DNA from: an uncultured Ruminiclostridium sp.
Lineage (GTDB): Bacteria > Bacillota > Clostridia > Oscillospirales > Ruminococcaceae
NCBI GenBank assembly: GCA_934490165.1
Contig: CAKSTB010000007.1
Location: 50,055 to 114,054 of the forward strand
Direction of reading: 5' to 3'
Length of the DNA: 64,000 bases
Positions 35,465 to 44,394 of the stretch are shown here, piece after piece. Each line of letters begins with the position of its first letter. Within the stretch, counting starts at the first letter, position 1. The notes below the pieces were generated by a model. The model made no database searches, was not told the origin of the DNA, and worked only from the letters and a program-made list of their open reading frames with translations. The translations under genes were made by a program, and so were the position numbers.

Positions 35465-35821
35465 CTACTTCTCCAATTTCCAATAATACTTTCTGTTCGC
35501 CTCGGGAAAATCGCTCATGACCCCATGTTCGGGGTCATAAAACGTACCGTCCGCATACAGCGACCAGTGCCAGCATCGCGGAGTTTCAAGGCTGAGCAGG
35601 CAAAGCGGCGGCAGCTGTTCCTTTTTCTGTACCGCGATACGCTCATCGGATATTTCAACTCCGTGTTCTCTGAATGTTTTTTTCATCTCGGCAAGAGTGG
35701 TTTCGCGGTCGTTATCAAGATACCGGATTATCTCATCGACCGTCTTTCCGAGCACCATAGCAAGCACAGCCTGCCCGCACTGTAAGTCGGTCGGTTCGTG
35801 GATATATTCTATCTCTGTCAT
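35465..35821 (-). CDS. Minimal C39-like cysteine-peptidase-fold protein
   Basis: 118 residues. It has the core layout of the C39/papain-like fold: DLQCGQAVLAMVLGKTVDEI with candidate nucleophile Cys15 preceded by the oxyanion Gln, then CWHWSLYADGTFYDPEHG with the candidate His and Asp. No signal peptide, membrane segment or ABC domains are present, so it is not a bacteriocin exporter. The start overlaps the upstream diacylglycerol-kinase stop by 4 bp, indicating translational coupling. The function is unknown. Confidence 0.65.
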   Translation of the reverse strand: MTEIEYIHEPTDLQCGQAVLAMVLGKTVDEIIRYLDNDRETTLAEMKKTFREHGVEISDERIAVQKKEQLPPLCLLSLETPRCWHWSLYADGTFYDPEHGVMSDFPEANRKYYWKLEK

Positions 35822-36720
35822 ATGTCTTCACCACTACTTGGCAGTATAATACTTACCGCTTCGTGCAATACCTCTATTTCGGTATCGGTTCTGCCCTCTG
35901 CCTCTTCTCCGTCAAGCGACCACGGCAGAGCTTCATCACAGTGAATATCAAGTCGTTTTGTGTGGAAGAAGTCAAGAAATTCGTTGTCATAGTTGCCGTT
36001 GAGAAGTGCCTTTGCCATAAGGCTTATCTGCACCGGGGTTTTCGGACAGCGCACAAGCATTACCTCAAATACTCCGTCACTTAAGTCAACGAGCCGCTTA
36101 TCAAGCTTGATTATTCCTCCGACTGAGGTCGCGTTACAAGCCGCGCCGAAGATATAATCTCCCTCGTGCAGTATCCCCTCCGCGTCGTAAACGCTCATAT
36201 GATACGGCTTTATCTCGGCAAGCTCCTTTATTCCGCTCAGGATATACGCAAAATGTCCGAATGTATTTTTCAGGTTCTGCGGCGTTCCGTAAGAGCTCTG
36301 CGTGAATGCGCCGAACGATGCTATATACATAAACTCACGCTCGTTAAATCTGCCGATATCAAAGGACTTCGGCTGTCCCGTTACTATATCGTCAGCCGCC
36401 TTCAGAGTATCGGGCGAAAGCCCTATACCGTTTGCAAAGTCGTTTGTAGTGCCTGACGGGATATATCCGATTTTCGTCTTATGCCCGCCCGCTATCATTC
36501 CGTTTACCGTTTCACTGAGCGTTCCGTCACCGCCGCAGCAGATGATAACATCATATTCACCGCCGTGTAGTCTTGCGGTTTCGGCGGCATCGCCGCGTCT
36601 GTCGGTGACGTGTACGGTAGTTGTATATCCGCCCTTTTCAAGGCGGCTGATTATGCTTACAAGCTCGCCTGTTATTCGTTTCTTTCCCGATACGGGATTT
36701 ACTGTCAGTAAGGCTTTCAT
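35818..36720 (-). CDS. Diacylglycerol/lipid kinase family protein
   Basis: 300 residues of the DagK/YegS family. The N-terminus TVNPVSGKKR and the nucleotide-binding CGGDGTLSETVNGM are diagnostic. IPSGTTNDFANGIGL, GRFNEREFMYIASFGAF and the C-terminal DGEEAEG residues complete the fold. It probably phosphorylates diacylglycerol or a related lipid to recycle it for phospholipid or lipoteichoic-acid synthesis. Cotranscribed with the C39-like gene. Confidence 0.92.
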   Translation of the reverse strand: MKALLTVNPVSGKKRITGELVSIISRLEKGGYTTTVHVTDRRGDAAETARLHGGEYDVIICCGGDGTLSETVNGMIAGGHKTKIGYIPSGTTNDFANGIGLSPDTLKAADDIVTGQPKSFDIGRFNEREFMYIASFGAFTQSSYGTPQNLKNTFGHFAYILSGIKELAEIKPYHMSVYDAEGILHEGDYIFGAACNATSVGGIIKLDKRLVDLSDGVFEVMLVRCPKTPVQISLMAKALLNGNYDNEFLDFFHTKRLDIHCDEALPWSLDGEEAEGRTDTEIEVLHEAVSIILPSSGEDI

Positions 36721-36764
36721 ATTAAAATTCCTCCGATGTTCATCGTCTGATAGATATATGTATT

Positions 36765-36793
36765 ATATTACACGATTTTAAACTGTCGGTCAA
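36765..36793 (-). promoter_or_regulatory. Promoter of the lipid kinase gene
   Basis: TTGACC (36788-36793), 17 bp, TAATAT (36765-36770); an overlapping TATAAT three bases on is an alternative -10. Confidence 0.65.
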
Positions 36794-36802
36794 CTGTAAC
36801 GC

Positions 36803-36838
36803 AAAATACCGCACGGCATTTTTGCCTGCCGTGCGGTA
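36803..36838 (-). terminator. Polysaccharide deacetylase gene terminator
   Basis: 12-bp perfect stem TACCGCACGGCA/TGCCGTGCGGTA then a U run, just after the stop at 36850. Confidence 0.88.
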
Positions 36839-36849
36839 AGATATCACTT

Positions 36850-37911
36850 TCAGTCCTTTATTATCGGCTCGGTCGAATTTTCCGGTGCGTTATTCTCCCG
36901 CGTGTAAACCGCCTCTTTCAGCTTTTCAAAGCCGTTATACAGACTTTCCTCAGGCAGTGCCTTAAGCGCCGCTATCTGCTCAGCCGTAAGATATGACGCT
37001 AATTTCTGCGCGGTCTCTATAGAAATATCCTCGCTCTGCAATGCGTCAATGTCGCTTATACTCAGCTTTTCGGCAAGTATTTCAAACGCGGCATTTGCTT
37101 CATCGTTATCGCTGAAAACTATCTGATTTACCGTCTGCTTCGCATCACTCTTAGGTATCATCATACCGTTCGAATCGATCGTATAATCACCCTCAAGCAA
37201 CAGCTCGCTTACTGTACAGAACTCAAATCCCTGCTCCTTAAGACTTTTCAGCACAGTCGGCAGTGCCTGAGCAGTATTTTCAAGGTCGTTGTGGAAAAGC
37301 AATATCGAGCCGCCCGAAATGTTCTTTGTTGTACGCTCGATTATAGTTTCGGGTGTCGGCTTATCCCAGTCTATGCTGTCCTTGTTCCACTGGATAACGC
37401 TCATTCCCATGCCGAAAAGCGTGGTTACCGCCTTGTCGTCATATTCTCCGTAGGGTGCGCGGTAAAGCGTTGGGGCATTACCCGTTATCATCTTTATTTT
37501 GCGTGAGCATTCCTTGGTGTCGGCGATAAGGTCGTTTACATTCATACCCTTTATATGCGGGTGCTTGTCGCTGTGGTTTGCTATCTCATGACCCGCATCG
37601 CTGAGCTTCTTTATATCATCGGCATACTTATTCGCGAACTCACCTGTAACAAAGAATGTCGCTTTTGCATCGGCTTCTGCAAGTATCGAGATCAGCTTGT
37701 CGGTGTTGCTGTTTCCCCATGCGCAGTCAAACGTAATGCTGATTTTGTTGTCGGTACGTTTTACATTGTATATCGGCAGTTTGATATTCTCAGCCCCGGT
37801 ATCTATAGATGAGAGTATGGCAAACACTCCGATAGCGATACCCGTCACCAGCACTAAAATAAACATGACCGCACGGATAAGCTTACGCTTGGTCATAGTC
37901 ATCACGAACAT
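36850..37911 (-). CDS. Polysaccharide deacetylase (NodB domain), PdaB/sporulation-like
   Basis: 353 residues, start ATG 37911 with GGAGG 7 nt upstream. One N-terminal membrane anchor, then a NodB domain: motif 1 ITFDCAWG (second Asp of the usual TFDD replaced by Cys), motif 2 HSDKHPHI, motif 3 RAPYGEYDD, and motif 5 LLFHND. The C-terminus has an extra helical segment of about 110 residues. The TFDCAWGN form is typical of the PdaB-like subgroup linked to spore or cell-wall glycan. It probably acts on peptidoglycan or another surface glycan outside the cell. Confidence 0.9.
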   Translation of the reverse strand: MFVMTMTKRKLIRAVMFILVLVTGIAIGVFAILSSIDTGAENIKLPIYNVKRTDNKISITFDCAWGNSNTDKLISILAEADAKATFFVTGEFANKYADDIKKLSDAGHEIANHSDKHPHIKGMNVNDLIADTKECSRKIKMITGNAPTLYRAPYGEYDDKAVTTLFGMGMSVIQWNKDSIDWDKPTPETIIERTTKNISGGSILLFHNDLENTAQALPTVLKSLKEQGFEFCTVSELLLEGDYTIDSNGMMIPKSDAKQTVNQIVFSDNDEANAAFEILAEKLSISDIDALQSEDISIETAQKLASYLTAEQIAALKALPEESLYNGFEKLKEAVYTRENNAPENSTEPIIKD

Positions 37912-37993
37912 AATAAATCCTCCTCGCTTGTATTGTCTGAAGAATTATATGTCCGTGTCCCGGATAAAATGACAAGCAATCGGGATTTTTTAT

Positions 37994-38701
37994 TTACGGA
38001 ATGAGAGTGAAGACGTCCTCGTCCGCTACACCGCGTATATTTTTTGCCGTGCAGATGATCATCACCGCAAAGAGTATTATCATACTTTCGCTCATCAGTC
38101 CGTTTCTGAATGCAAGCCTTGCGGGAGTATCGGGCATTATCAGCATTACAGCGTACAGCACACCGTAGTTTACCAGCACATTAGCACCGAAAAATCCGCC
38201 GAGCCTTGAAAAATAAGTCTTTCCTCTGAGTTGCAGATACATATAGTAGAAAAAAGGCGGCAGCATAAACACTTCGGAAAGCGGTATTATCCACGACAGC
38301 GAGGAGTACACAGCGTAGCATATCTCATCTGCGCCCTGATAACCGTTGCTTCCCATATAGGCGTAGATCGCAAAGAATAATATGTAGAAGATGTGCAGGC
38401 ACAGCCACGGAGTAAGTCCGAATATGTTGAGCACGCGGTATATCTTTCTCTCCCTGTTGTCCCTTATAAAGCCCGCCATTGCGAAAAGCCCCATACTATA
38501 GCAGACTATACCCGGGAATGCAAGTGCCATCGCAAATGCGTTTCTTGCCGGAGATATTCCGATTACGCCCTGTGTCAGCCAGAAAAGCTCACCTGTATGC
38601 GCCGTATCGCCGTACACCATCAGCCAGTCACCGCCGCCGAAGCACAGACAGCCTATCATTCCCAGTACAAAGCAAATCATCATTTTCTTTTTCTTGTTCA
38701 T
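37994..38701 (-). CDS. Multi-pass membrane protein of unknown function
   Basis: 235 residues from the ATG at 38701 (GAGGA 7 nt upstream); a longer reading frame upstream is not supported. A KKKK cytosolic start is followed by about seven hydrophobic helices. No transport or catalytic motif is recognised; FGGGDWLMVYGD near the N-terminus and WLCLHIFYILFF in the middle are distinctive. Promoter with an overlapping palindrome (38721-38770) indicates specific repression. Confidence 0.75.
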   Translation of the reverse strand: MNKKKKMMICFVLGMIGCLCFGGGDWLMVYGDTAHTGELFWLTQGVIGISPARNAFAMALAFPGIVCYSMGLFAMAGFIRDNRERKIYRVLNIFGLTPWLCLHIFYILFFAIYAYMGSNGYQGADEICYAVYSSLSWIIPLSEVFMLPPFFYYMYLQLRGKTYFSRLGGFFGANVLVNYGVLYAVMLIMPDTPARLAFRNGLMSESMIILFAVMIICTAKNIRGVADEDVFTLIP

Positions 38702-38720
38702 AGATATATCCTCACAAATC

Positions 38721-38770
38721 AAGTTAGTATTGGCTAACGTGATTATAGCACTATTGCACTTTGTTGTCAA
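38721..38770 (-). promoter_or_regulatory. Promoter with palindromic operator
   Basis: TTGACA (38765-38770), 17 bp, TATAAT (38742-38747), all consensus. Right after the -10, covering the start site, is GTTAG-N6-CTAAC within a 20-bp imperfect palindrome (38721-38740). A strong promoter with an operator over +1 fits a dimeric repressor such as a TetR-family protein; the regulator is not in this window as far as I can tell. Confidence 0.75.
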
Positions 38771-38802
38771 CAAGGAAGGGAAAGTATGTTTTGGGGAAAT
38801 GT

Positions 38803-38940
38803 AGCTTATTCTCAATCCCTATCCCCAAACCCCTTTCCCCGGGAAAGGGGCTATTTTGCTGGGGTTGCCGCCCCTAGTCCCTGCCGGGGGCTTCGCCCCT
38901 GCGACCCCATTTTTTAAATATTAAATAATTTTTTAGACAG
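38803..38940 (+). repeat. G/C-run hairpin repeat, copy 3
   Basis: Core identical in layout to the other copies (CCCCTTTCCCCGGGAAAGGGG hairpin first). The left end resembles copy 1 (CTTATTCTCAATCCC); the right end is AT-rich and diverged, with no clear terminal inverted repeat. It lies between the membrane-protein promoter and the dnaJ end. Confidence 0.85.
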
Positions 38941-38945
38941 ACAAA

Positions 38946-38977
38946 GCCGCGATACGGTTTAGTCCATATCGCGGCTC
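38946..38977 (-). terminator. Hairpin after dnaJ, probable terminator
   Basis: AGCCGCGATA/TATCGCGGCT stem 12 bp after the dnaJ stop; the following U tract is short. Confidence 0.65.
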
Positions 38978-38989
38978 AGATTTATTCAA

Positions 38990-40177
38990 TTACTGAAAGT
39001 TCTTTTTAAGGTCATCACCGAACTTCTTTATCTTATCAAAGAAGCTTGTACGCTTCTCATAATTCGACGGAGTAAGCTCCTTTTCAAAGCTCAGCAATGC
39101 GTCCTTCTGCTTCTTGTTCAGCTTCTTGGGCACTTCGATAACTACCCTTACCATCTGGTCGCCCCTGCCCTCACGCTGTAGCTTCTTAATGCCTTTGCCT
39201 CTCAGCCTGAAAACAGTACCCGGCTGTGTACCCTCGGGTATGCTGTACTTGACGTTGCCGTCTATTGTCGGCACTGTAAGCTCGTCACCGAGGACTGCCT
39301 GTGAATATGTTATCGGTATCTCGCACCATACGTCAAAGCCCTTACGCTCGAATATCGGGTCTTTGCGTACCGTGATACGGACATTGAGGTCGCCCTTAGG
39401 TCCGCCGTTAGTACCGCAGTTACCCTCGCCTCTTACGCAGAGCGTCTGACCGTTGTCTATACCGGCAGGTACATTTATAACGACCTTCTTGCGGCGCTGT
39501 ACCCTGCCCTGACCGTTACAGGTGGGACACGGAGTTTCTATTATCTTGCCCTTACCGCCGCAACGTGAGCACGGACGTGTAGAGGACATCATGCCGAACA
39601 TACTTCTCTGCTGTACTCTTACCTGACCGCTGCCGTGACAGTCGGGACAGGTCTTGGGAGTAGTGCCTGCCTTTGCGCCTGAGCCGTGACAGCTGTCACA
39701 GGTTTCTGCGCGGTTTATCTCAACCTCGTGCGACAGGCCCTTGCACGCTTCCATAAAGCTTATATCAAGGCTAATCGCTATATCCGAGCCTTGCCTCGGC
39801 GCATTGGGGTTGGAACGCTGTCCGCCACCGCCACCGCCGAATATCGAGTCGAATATATCACCGAGGTCTATGCCGTCCGCCGACGAAAATCCGCCTGAAA
39901 ATCCGCCGAATCCGCCGCCAAATCCACCTGCACCGCCGCCGTAAGACGGGTCTACACCTGCATGACCGAACTGGTCGTACTTTGCACGCTTCTGCGGGTC
40001 GGAGAGAACGTCGTTTGCCTCGTTTATCTCCTTGAACTTGGCTTCAGCCTCAGGATTATCGGGATTAAGGTCGGGGTGATACTGCTTGGCAAGCTTACGG
40101 TAGGCTTTCTTTATTTCATCATCGGTCGCACCTTTCTGCAAACCGAGCACTTCATAATAATCTCTTTTTTCTGCCAT
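38990..40177 (-). CDS. dnaJ: Chaperone DnaJ (Hsp40)
   Basis: Stimulates DnaK ATPase and delivers substrates. The 395 residues begin with a J domain containing the HPD motif (KQYHPDLNPDNPE), then a Gly/Phe-rich linker (GGAGGFGGGFGGFSGGF). Four CxxCxGxG zinc repeats follow (CDSCHGSG, CPDCHGSG, CSRCGGKG, CPTCNGQG), then the C-terminal substrate domain. Last gene of the hrcA-grpE-dnaK-dnaJ operon. Confidence 0.97.
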   Translation of the reverse strand: MAEKRDYYEVLGLQKGATDDEIKKAYRKLAKQYHPDLNPDNPEAEAKFKEINEANDVLSDPQKRAKYDQFGHAGVDPSYGGGAGGFGGGFGGFSGGFSSADGIDLGDIFDSIFGGGGGGQRSNPNAPRQGSDIAISLDISFMEACKGLSHEVEINRAETCDSCHGSGAKAGTTPKTCPDCHGSGQVRVQQRSMFGMMSSTRPCSRCGGKGKIIETPCPTCNGQGRVQRRKKVVINVPAGIDNGQTLCVRGEGNCGTNGGPKGDLNVRITVRKDPIFERKGFDVWCEIPITYSQAVLGDELTVPTIDGNVKYSIPEGTQPGTVFRLRGKGIKKLQREGRGDQMVRVVIEVPKKLNKKQKDALLSFEKELTPSNYEKRTSFFDKIKKFGDDLKKNFQ

Positions 40178-40239
40178 AATGATCTTACCTTCCCGACAGA
40201 ATTATCTGCCGTGTTTTAAAGTATTGCAAAATCAGCAAT

Positions 40240-40263
40240 ATGAGCCGAGAGTTCCCGGCTCAT
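40240..40263 (-). promoter_or_regulatory. dnaK-dnaJ intergenic hairpin
   Basis: ATGAGCCG/CGGCTCAT perfect 8-bp stem in the 103-bp gap after dnaK, without a U tract. It probably adjusts the dnaK to dnaJ ratio by mRNA stability or partial termination. Confidence 0.6.
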
Positions 40264-40280
40264 ACGCAATGTGTTATTTA

Positions 40281-42128
40281 TCAGTTAGCGTCTGTGTAAT
40301 CAGCGTCAACCACATTATCATCAGAACCGCCTGCGGCATTTGTGCCTTCGCCCTGAACGTCTGTCTGAGCCGCACCTGCCTGCTGAGCAGCCGCGCCCTG
40401 CTCCTTGTATATTCTCTCAGCTACTGCGTAGAATGCTGTCTGGAGCTCTTCCTGAGCCTTCTTGATAGCTTCAACGTCTGTGCCCTTGAGAGCTTCCTTA
40501 AGAGCGTCAAGCTTGGGGTTTACGGAATCCTTATCAGCCTGTGTAACCTTGTCGCCAAATTCGTTCATTGACTTTTCAGTCTGGTAAACCATCTGATCAG
40601 CGGCGTTACGAGCCTCAACCTCTTCCTTCTTCTTCTTATCCTCAGCGGCGAATGCTTCGGCTTCCTTTACAGCCTTATCGATATCGTCCTTGCTCATATT
40701 TGTAGAAGCAGTGATACTGATGTGCTGTTCCTTACCTGTGCCGAGATCCTTAGCGGATACATTAACGATACCGTTTGCATCGATATCGAATGTTACTTCG
40801 ATCTGAGGGATACCACGGGGAGCGGGAGCAATACCGTCAAGTCTGAACATACCGATAGACTTGTTATCCTTTGCAAATTCACGTTCACCCTGTAAGATGT
40901 TGATATCAACTGAGGGCTGGTTATCCGAATAAGTTGAGAATATCTGGCTGTGCTTTGTAGGAATGGTCTTGTTTCTCTCAATCATTCTTGTGCAGACACC
41001 GCCTGCTGTTTCAATACCGAGTGACAGAGGAGTTACATCGAGCAGTAACAGACCTGTTACTTCCTTATTAAGAACACCGCCCTGGAGAGCAGCACCCATA
41101 GCAACGCATTCATCGGGGTTGATGCCCTTGAAAGGTTCTTTGCCGGTGTACTTCTTTACAGCTTCCTGTACAGCGGGGATTCTTGTAGAACCGCCGACTA
41201 ACAGTACCTTGTCGATCTCATTCATCGAAAGGCCGGAGTCGCTTATTGCCTGCTTGAAAGGACCCATTGTCGATTCTACGAGATCTGCAGTCAGCTCGTT
41301 GAACTTAGCTCTTGTAAGCTGAATGTTCAGGTGCTTAGGACCTGTAGCGTCTGCTGTGATATAAGGAATATTTACGTTTACGGAAGGAGCGTTTGAAAGT
41401 GCGATCTTTGCCTTTTCAGCTTCGTCCTTTAATCTCTGCATTGCAAACTTATCGTTCTTGAGATCTATACCGTCGCTCTTCTTGAACTCTGCTACAAAGT
41501 AGTCGATAAGTCTTTGGTCGAAGTCATCGCCGCCTAAGTGGTTGTTACCAGCTGTAGCAAGAACCTCCTGAACACCGTCGCCTATTTCGATTACGGATAC
41601 ATCGAATGTACCGCCGCCGAGGTCGTATACAACGATCTTCTGCTCGTTTTCCTTATCGATACCGTAAGCTAAAGCTGCGGCTGTAGGCTCGTTTATGATA
41701 CGCTGAACGTTAAGACCTGCTATCTGACCTGCGTCCTTTGTAGCCTGACGCTGTGAGTCTGTAAAGTAAGCGGGAACAGTGATAACCGCATCTGTTACCT
41801 TTTCACCGAGGTAACCCTCAGCCTCTGTCTTCAGCTTCTGAAGGATCATAGCCGAGATCTCCTGAGGTGTGTACTTCTTGCCGTCAATGTCAACCTTGTA
41901 GTCGCTGCCCATGTGACGCTTTATCGAAATAACCGTCTTATCGGGGTTTGTAACTGCCTGGTTCTTAGCGAGCTGACCTACAAGACGCTCGCCGTCCTTT
42001 GTGAAAGCAACAACCGAGGGAGTTGTTCTTGCGCCCTCGCTGTTTGTGATAACAGTAGGCTCGCCGCCTTCGATAACTGCTACACATGAATTTGTTGTAC
42101 CTAAGTCAATACCTATTATTTTTCCCAT
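40281..42128 (-). CDS. dnaK: Chaperone DnaK (Hsp70)
   Basis: 615-residue Hsp70. The ATPase domain starts GIDLGTTNSCVAV, with VPAYFTDSQRQATKDAG, the IINEPTAAALAYG phosphate region and VLLVGGSTRIPAV. The substrate-binding domain has DVTPLSLGIET and GIPQIEVTFDIDANGI. The lid ends in an Ala/Gln/Gly-rich tail with the acidic DDNVVDADYTDAN end, similar to the EEVD-like acidic ends of bacterial DnaK. Confidence 0.98.
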   Translation of the reverse strand: MGKIIGIDLGTTNSCVAVIEGGEPTVITNSEGARTTPSVVAFTKDGERLVGQLAKNQAVTNPDKTVISIKRHMGSDYKVDIDGKKYTPQEISAMILQKLKTEAEGYLGEKVTDAVITVPAYFTDSQRQATKDAGQIAGLNVQRIINEPTAAALAYGIDKENEQKIVVYDLGGGTFDVSVIEIGDGVQEVLATAGNNHLGGDDFDQRLIDYFVAEFKKSDGIDLKNDKFAMQRLKDEAEKAKIALSNAPSVNVNIPYITADATGPKHLNIQLTRAKFNELTADLVESTMGPFKQAISDSGLSMNEIDKVLLVGGSTRIPAVQEAVKKYTGKEPFKGINPDECVAMGAALQGGVLNKEVTGLLLLDVTPLSLGIETAGGVCTRMIERNKTIPTKHSQIFSTYSDNQPSVDINILQGEREFAKDNKSIGMFRLDGIAPAPRGIPQIEVTFDIDANGIVNVSAKDLGTGKEQHISITASTNMSKDDIDKAVKEAEAFAAEDKKKKEEVEARNAADQMVYQTEKSMNEFGDKVTQADKDSVNPKLDALKEALKGTDVEAIKKAQEELQTAFYAVAERIYKEQGAAAQQAGAAQTDVQGEGTNAAGGSDDNVVDADYTDAN

Positions 42129-42204
42129 GATAATTATCTCCTTGCTGTAAGGTCCATACCGAACCCTTTATTTTTCGGGATCTAAGCCCATTTGCTTGCT
42201 TTTT

Positions 42205-42765
42205 TTACTTTACGACTGCTACCATCGCAAAACGGAGAACCTTTTCTCCGATCTTATAGCCTTTCTGGAATGTGGCGGCTATAGTGCCCTCTTCCTTGCT
42301 GTCGTCCTCAACCTGCTGTACAGCCTGATGATACGAAGGGTTGAACTGTGCGCCGTCCGATTCGATCGCCTCAACGCCCAAATTCTGAAGAGCCGTAACA
42401 AAGCTCTCATGTATCATCTCAACGCCCTTCTTGTAGTCGGGGTCTTTGCACTCCGCCGCAAGCGCTCTGTCGAGATTATCCATAACGGGTAAAAACTCCG
42501 TTAAGTTTCTTGCCGTGATCTCGGGAGAAAGCTCCATTCTTTCCTTGGCGGTGCGTTTTCTGTAGTTGTCGAATTCCGCCATAGTCCTGAGCAGCTTATC
42601 CTTAAGGTCGGCAATTTCAAGATCCTTGGGATCTACCTTGATCTCTTCGGCTTTTGTTTCAGCCTTTTCTTCTGTCACCTCTTCGGTCTTTTCAGCTACT
42701 TCTTCAGTGGCTGTGTCTGCGGTCTGCTGAGTTTCTTCCTTGGTTTCCTTTTCCTTCTTACTCAA
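42205..42765 (-). CDS. grpE: Nucleotide exchange factor GrpE
   Basis: Exchanges ADP for ATP on DnaK. 186 residues: an N-terminal Glu/Lys/Thr-rich disordered coiled coil of about 50 residues, then the helical part with LLRTMAEFDNYRKRTAKER and the beta-wing GVEAIESDGAQFNPSYHQAVQQVED. The start codon is TTG at 42765, overlapping the hrcA stop (TTGA), with AAGGAGG 10 nt upstream. Confidence 0.95.
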   Translation of the reverse strand: MSKKEKETKEETQQTADTATEEVAEKTEEVTEEKAETKAEEIKVDPKDLEIADLKDKLLRTMAEFDNYRKRTAKERMELSPEITARNLTEFLPVMDNLDRALAAECKDPDYKKGVEMIHESFVTALQNLGVEAIESDGAQFNPSYHQAVQQVEDDSKEEGTIAATFQKGYKIGEKVLRFAMVAVVK

Positions 42766-43811
42766 ACTGAATCCGCCTCCTTTTCGTCGTTCTTTTCTTC
42801 TTCCTCATCTCCGCCCGACAATGCATCGGTGACTTTTGACGAGAAATATTCAATATATGGGATCAGCTTCTTGTAGTCCAGTCTTACAGGACCTATAACT
42901 CCGAAAGAGCCTGCCTTTCGTCCGTCCTTGTTGAAGCTTGCCGCTATCAGACTGGAATTTGTAACGGCAAATGTATCGCTTTCGGCGCCGAACTTTATCT
43001 GTATGCCCGAGAATGTATCGTCAAGCCAGCTGCAAAGCTCGTTCTTGCCGTCAAGTATCGTTGCTATCTGAGTGTTTGAGAAATCCGAACAGGTCAGCAG
43101 ATTTTTTTCACCGCTGAACTCTACCTGCTGCTGCATCTCGGTCGATATATCGACAACCGCCTTGAGAAGCGGCGACAACGTCATCATATATCCGCCCATA
43201 GCCTGCGTCAGCTTATCTATATATTCATCGGACAGCTCATCAAGGTTTACGCCCTTGAGGTTCTCGTTTACGAACTGTGTGAAGAACTCCATCTGCTCGT
43301 TCGTAAGATCAAAGCTCAGCCTGCATACTCTGTTTCTTATGTTGCCCTCCGAGGTTATCAGAAGCAGAACATACATTCTCTTGCCTGTCGGGATAACGTC
43401 TACCTTTGTTATCACCGAAAACTTGTTTACGGTGTTGGTAGAAACTATCGCGCATTTTGTGATATCCGCAAGCGCCCTTGACGCGTTATCGATTATCTCA
43501 TCGTCAGTCGCTCCGCCGATATTTTCAAATATACGGTCGATCTCTTCTTTTTCTTCATCGGGTAACTGCGCGGGTGACATTACCTTTTCTATATAAAGCC
43601 TCAGTCCCTGATATGTCGGAAGCCGTCCCGAACTCGTATGCGTATGTTCAAGATAGCCCTGCTGTTCAAGCGCCGCCATCTCATTTCTGATAGTCGCGCT
43701 TGATACCGCGTTGTCAAGCTTCTCGGCAATAAGCTTTGAGCCTACCGCTTCGCCCGTGCGTATATATTCATCAACTATCGCTTCAAGGATCCTGAGTGTA
43801 CGGTTCTCCAT
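42762..43811 (-). CDS. hrcA: Heat-inducible transcription repressor HrcA
   Basis: Repressor binding CIRCE operators. 349 residues: N-terminal winged helix (RILEAIVDEYIRTGEAVGSKLIAEKL...SSATIRNEMAALEQQGYLEHTHTSSGRLPT, shown in parts), a GAF-like domain, and the C-terminal GPVRLDYKKLIPYIEYFSSKV motif. A short acidic Glu/Lys tail is added. First gene of the operon it controls, downstream of a CIRCE element in this window. Confidence 0.96.
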   Translation of the reverse strand: MENRTLRILEAIVDEYIRTGEAVGSKLIAEKLDNAVSSATIRNEMAALEQQGYLEHTHTSSGRLPTYQGLRLYIEKVMSPAQLPDEEKEEIDRIFENIGGATDDEIIDNASRALADITKCAIVSTNTVNKFSVITKVDVIPTGKRMYVLLLITSEGNIRNRVCRLSFDLTNEQMEFFTQFVNENLKGVNLDELSDEYIDKLTQAMGGYMMTLSPLLKAVVDISTEMQQQVEFSGEKNLLTCSDFSNTQIATILDGKNELCSWLDDTFSGIQIKFGAESDTFAVTNSSLIAASFNKDGRKAGSFGVIGPVRLDYKKLIPYIEYFSSKVTDALSGGDEEEEKNDEKEADSV

Positions 43812-43854
43812 TTTTCTATCCCCTTTTCAGCGGAGCTCCGCTGTTTCCGGCTCG

Positions 43855-43937
43855 TTAGCACTCATTATTTTTCTTTGCTAGCACTCTACCTCTCCGAGTG
43901 CTAAACACACTATATCACACTTTTTGAACTTTGTCAA
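43855..43937 (-). promoter_or_regulatory. hrcA operon promoter with CIRCE and an extra half-site
   Basis: TTGACA (43932-43937), 17 bp, TATAGT (43909-43914). The CIRCE element CTAGCACTC-N9-GAGTGCTAA (43878-43904) covers the start site. A further TTAGCACTC half-site lies at 43855-43863, in the leader between CIRCE and the hrcA start. Confidence 0.93.
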
Positions 43938-44111
43938 GAGGTTTTTTATTAAAATTTGCACAAAAAGTTAATAATTTTGTCATACGAATTTGTAGCAGGC
44001 TGTCAGAATGCTTTTACATCTCTCTGCTGTTATATTGTTGCGGTAAACAGAGCATACTATACACGCAGATAAAATTTCACAATACACAGTCTGAAAGGAA
44101 TAAACAATTTT

Positions 44112-44390
44112 ATGGACAACAAGAATTTAAAACAACAAAGTGAGCTTATGAAAAAGCCTGTTCCCGACACACCCGAAGAACGCAGTGCAATGGACGATCT
44201 TATACTTGATAATTTCTGCGGCAGCTGTTCGTCCTCCGACTGCACCGGACTGATACCTGCCGATCCCGACAGCAAAAACGCCGCAGATGAATACCGCAGC
44301 GTTTATCCGTATGCCGTACCGAATGCCGACGGCGTGCCCTATCCCCCAAAAAAGACATTCGGTAAAAAGGGGACTCACGGGGGTGTATAA
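44112..44390 (+). CDS. Small hydrophilic protein with a Cys cluster
   Basis: 92 residues. A Lys/Glu-rich N-terminus is followed by the central FCGSCSSSDCTGLIP segment with three cysteines, then a Pro/Tyr-rich tail ending in KKTFGKKGTHGGV. No membrane helix. The three cysteines in CGSCSSSDC could bind a metal, but this is only a guess. AAAGGA lies 12 nt upstream of the ATG, rather far. Oriented away from hrcA. Confidence 0.55.
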   Translation: MDNKNLKQQSELMKKPVPDTPEERSAMDDLILDNFCGSCSSSDCTGLIPADPDSKNAADEYRSVYPYAVPNADGVPYPPKKTFGKKGTHGGV

Positions 44391-44394
44391 AAAT

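Noticed and set aside
36850..37911. Pseudogene call for the deacetylase because motif 1 lacks the second Asp
   Set aside because: The TFDCAWG form is regular in the PdaB-like subgroup and the frame is intact.
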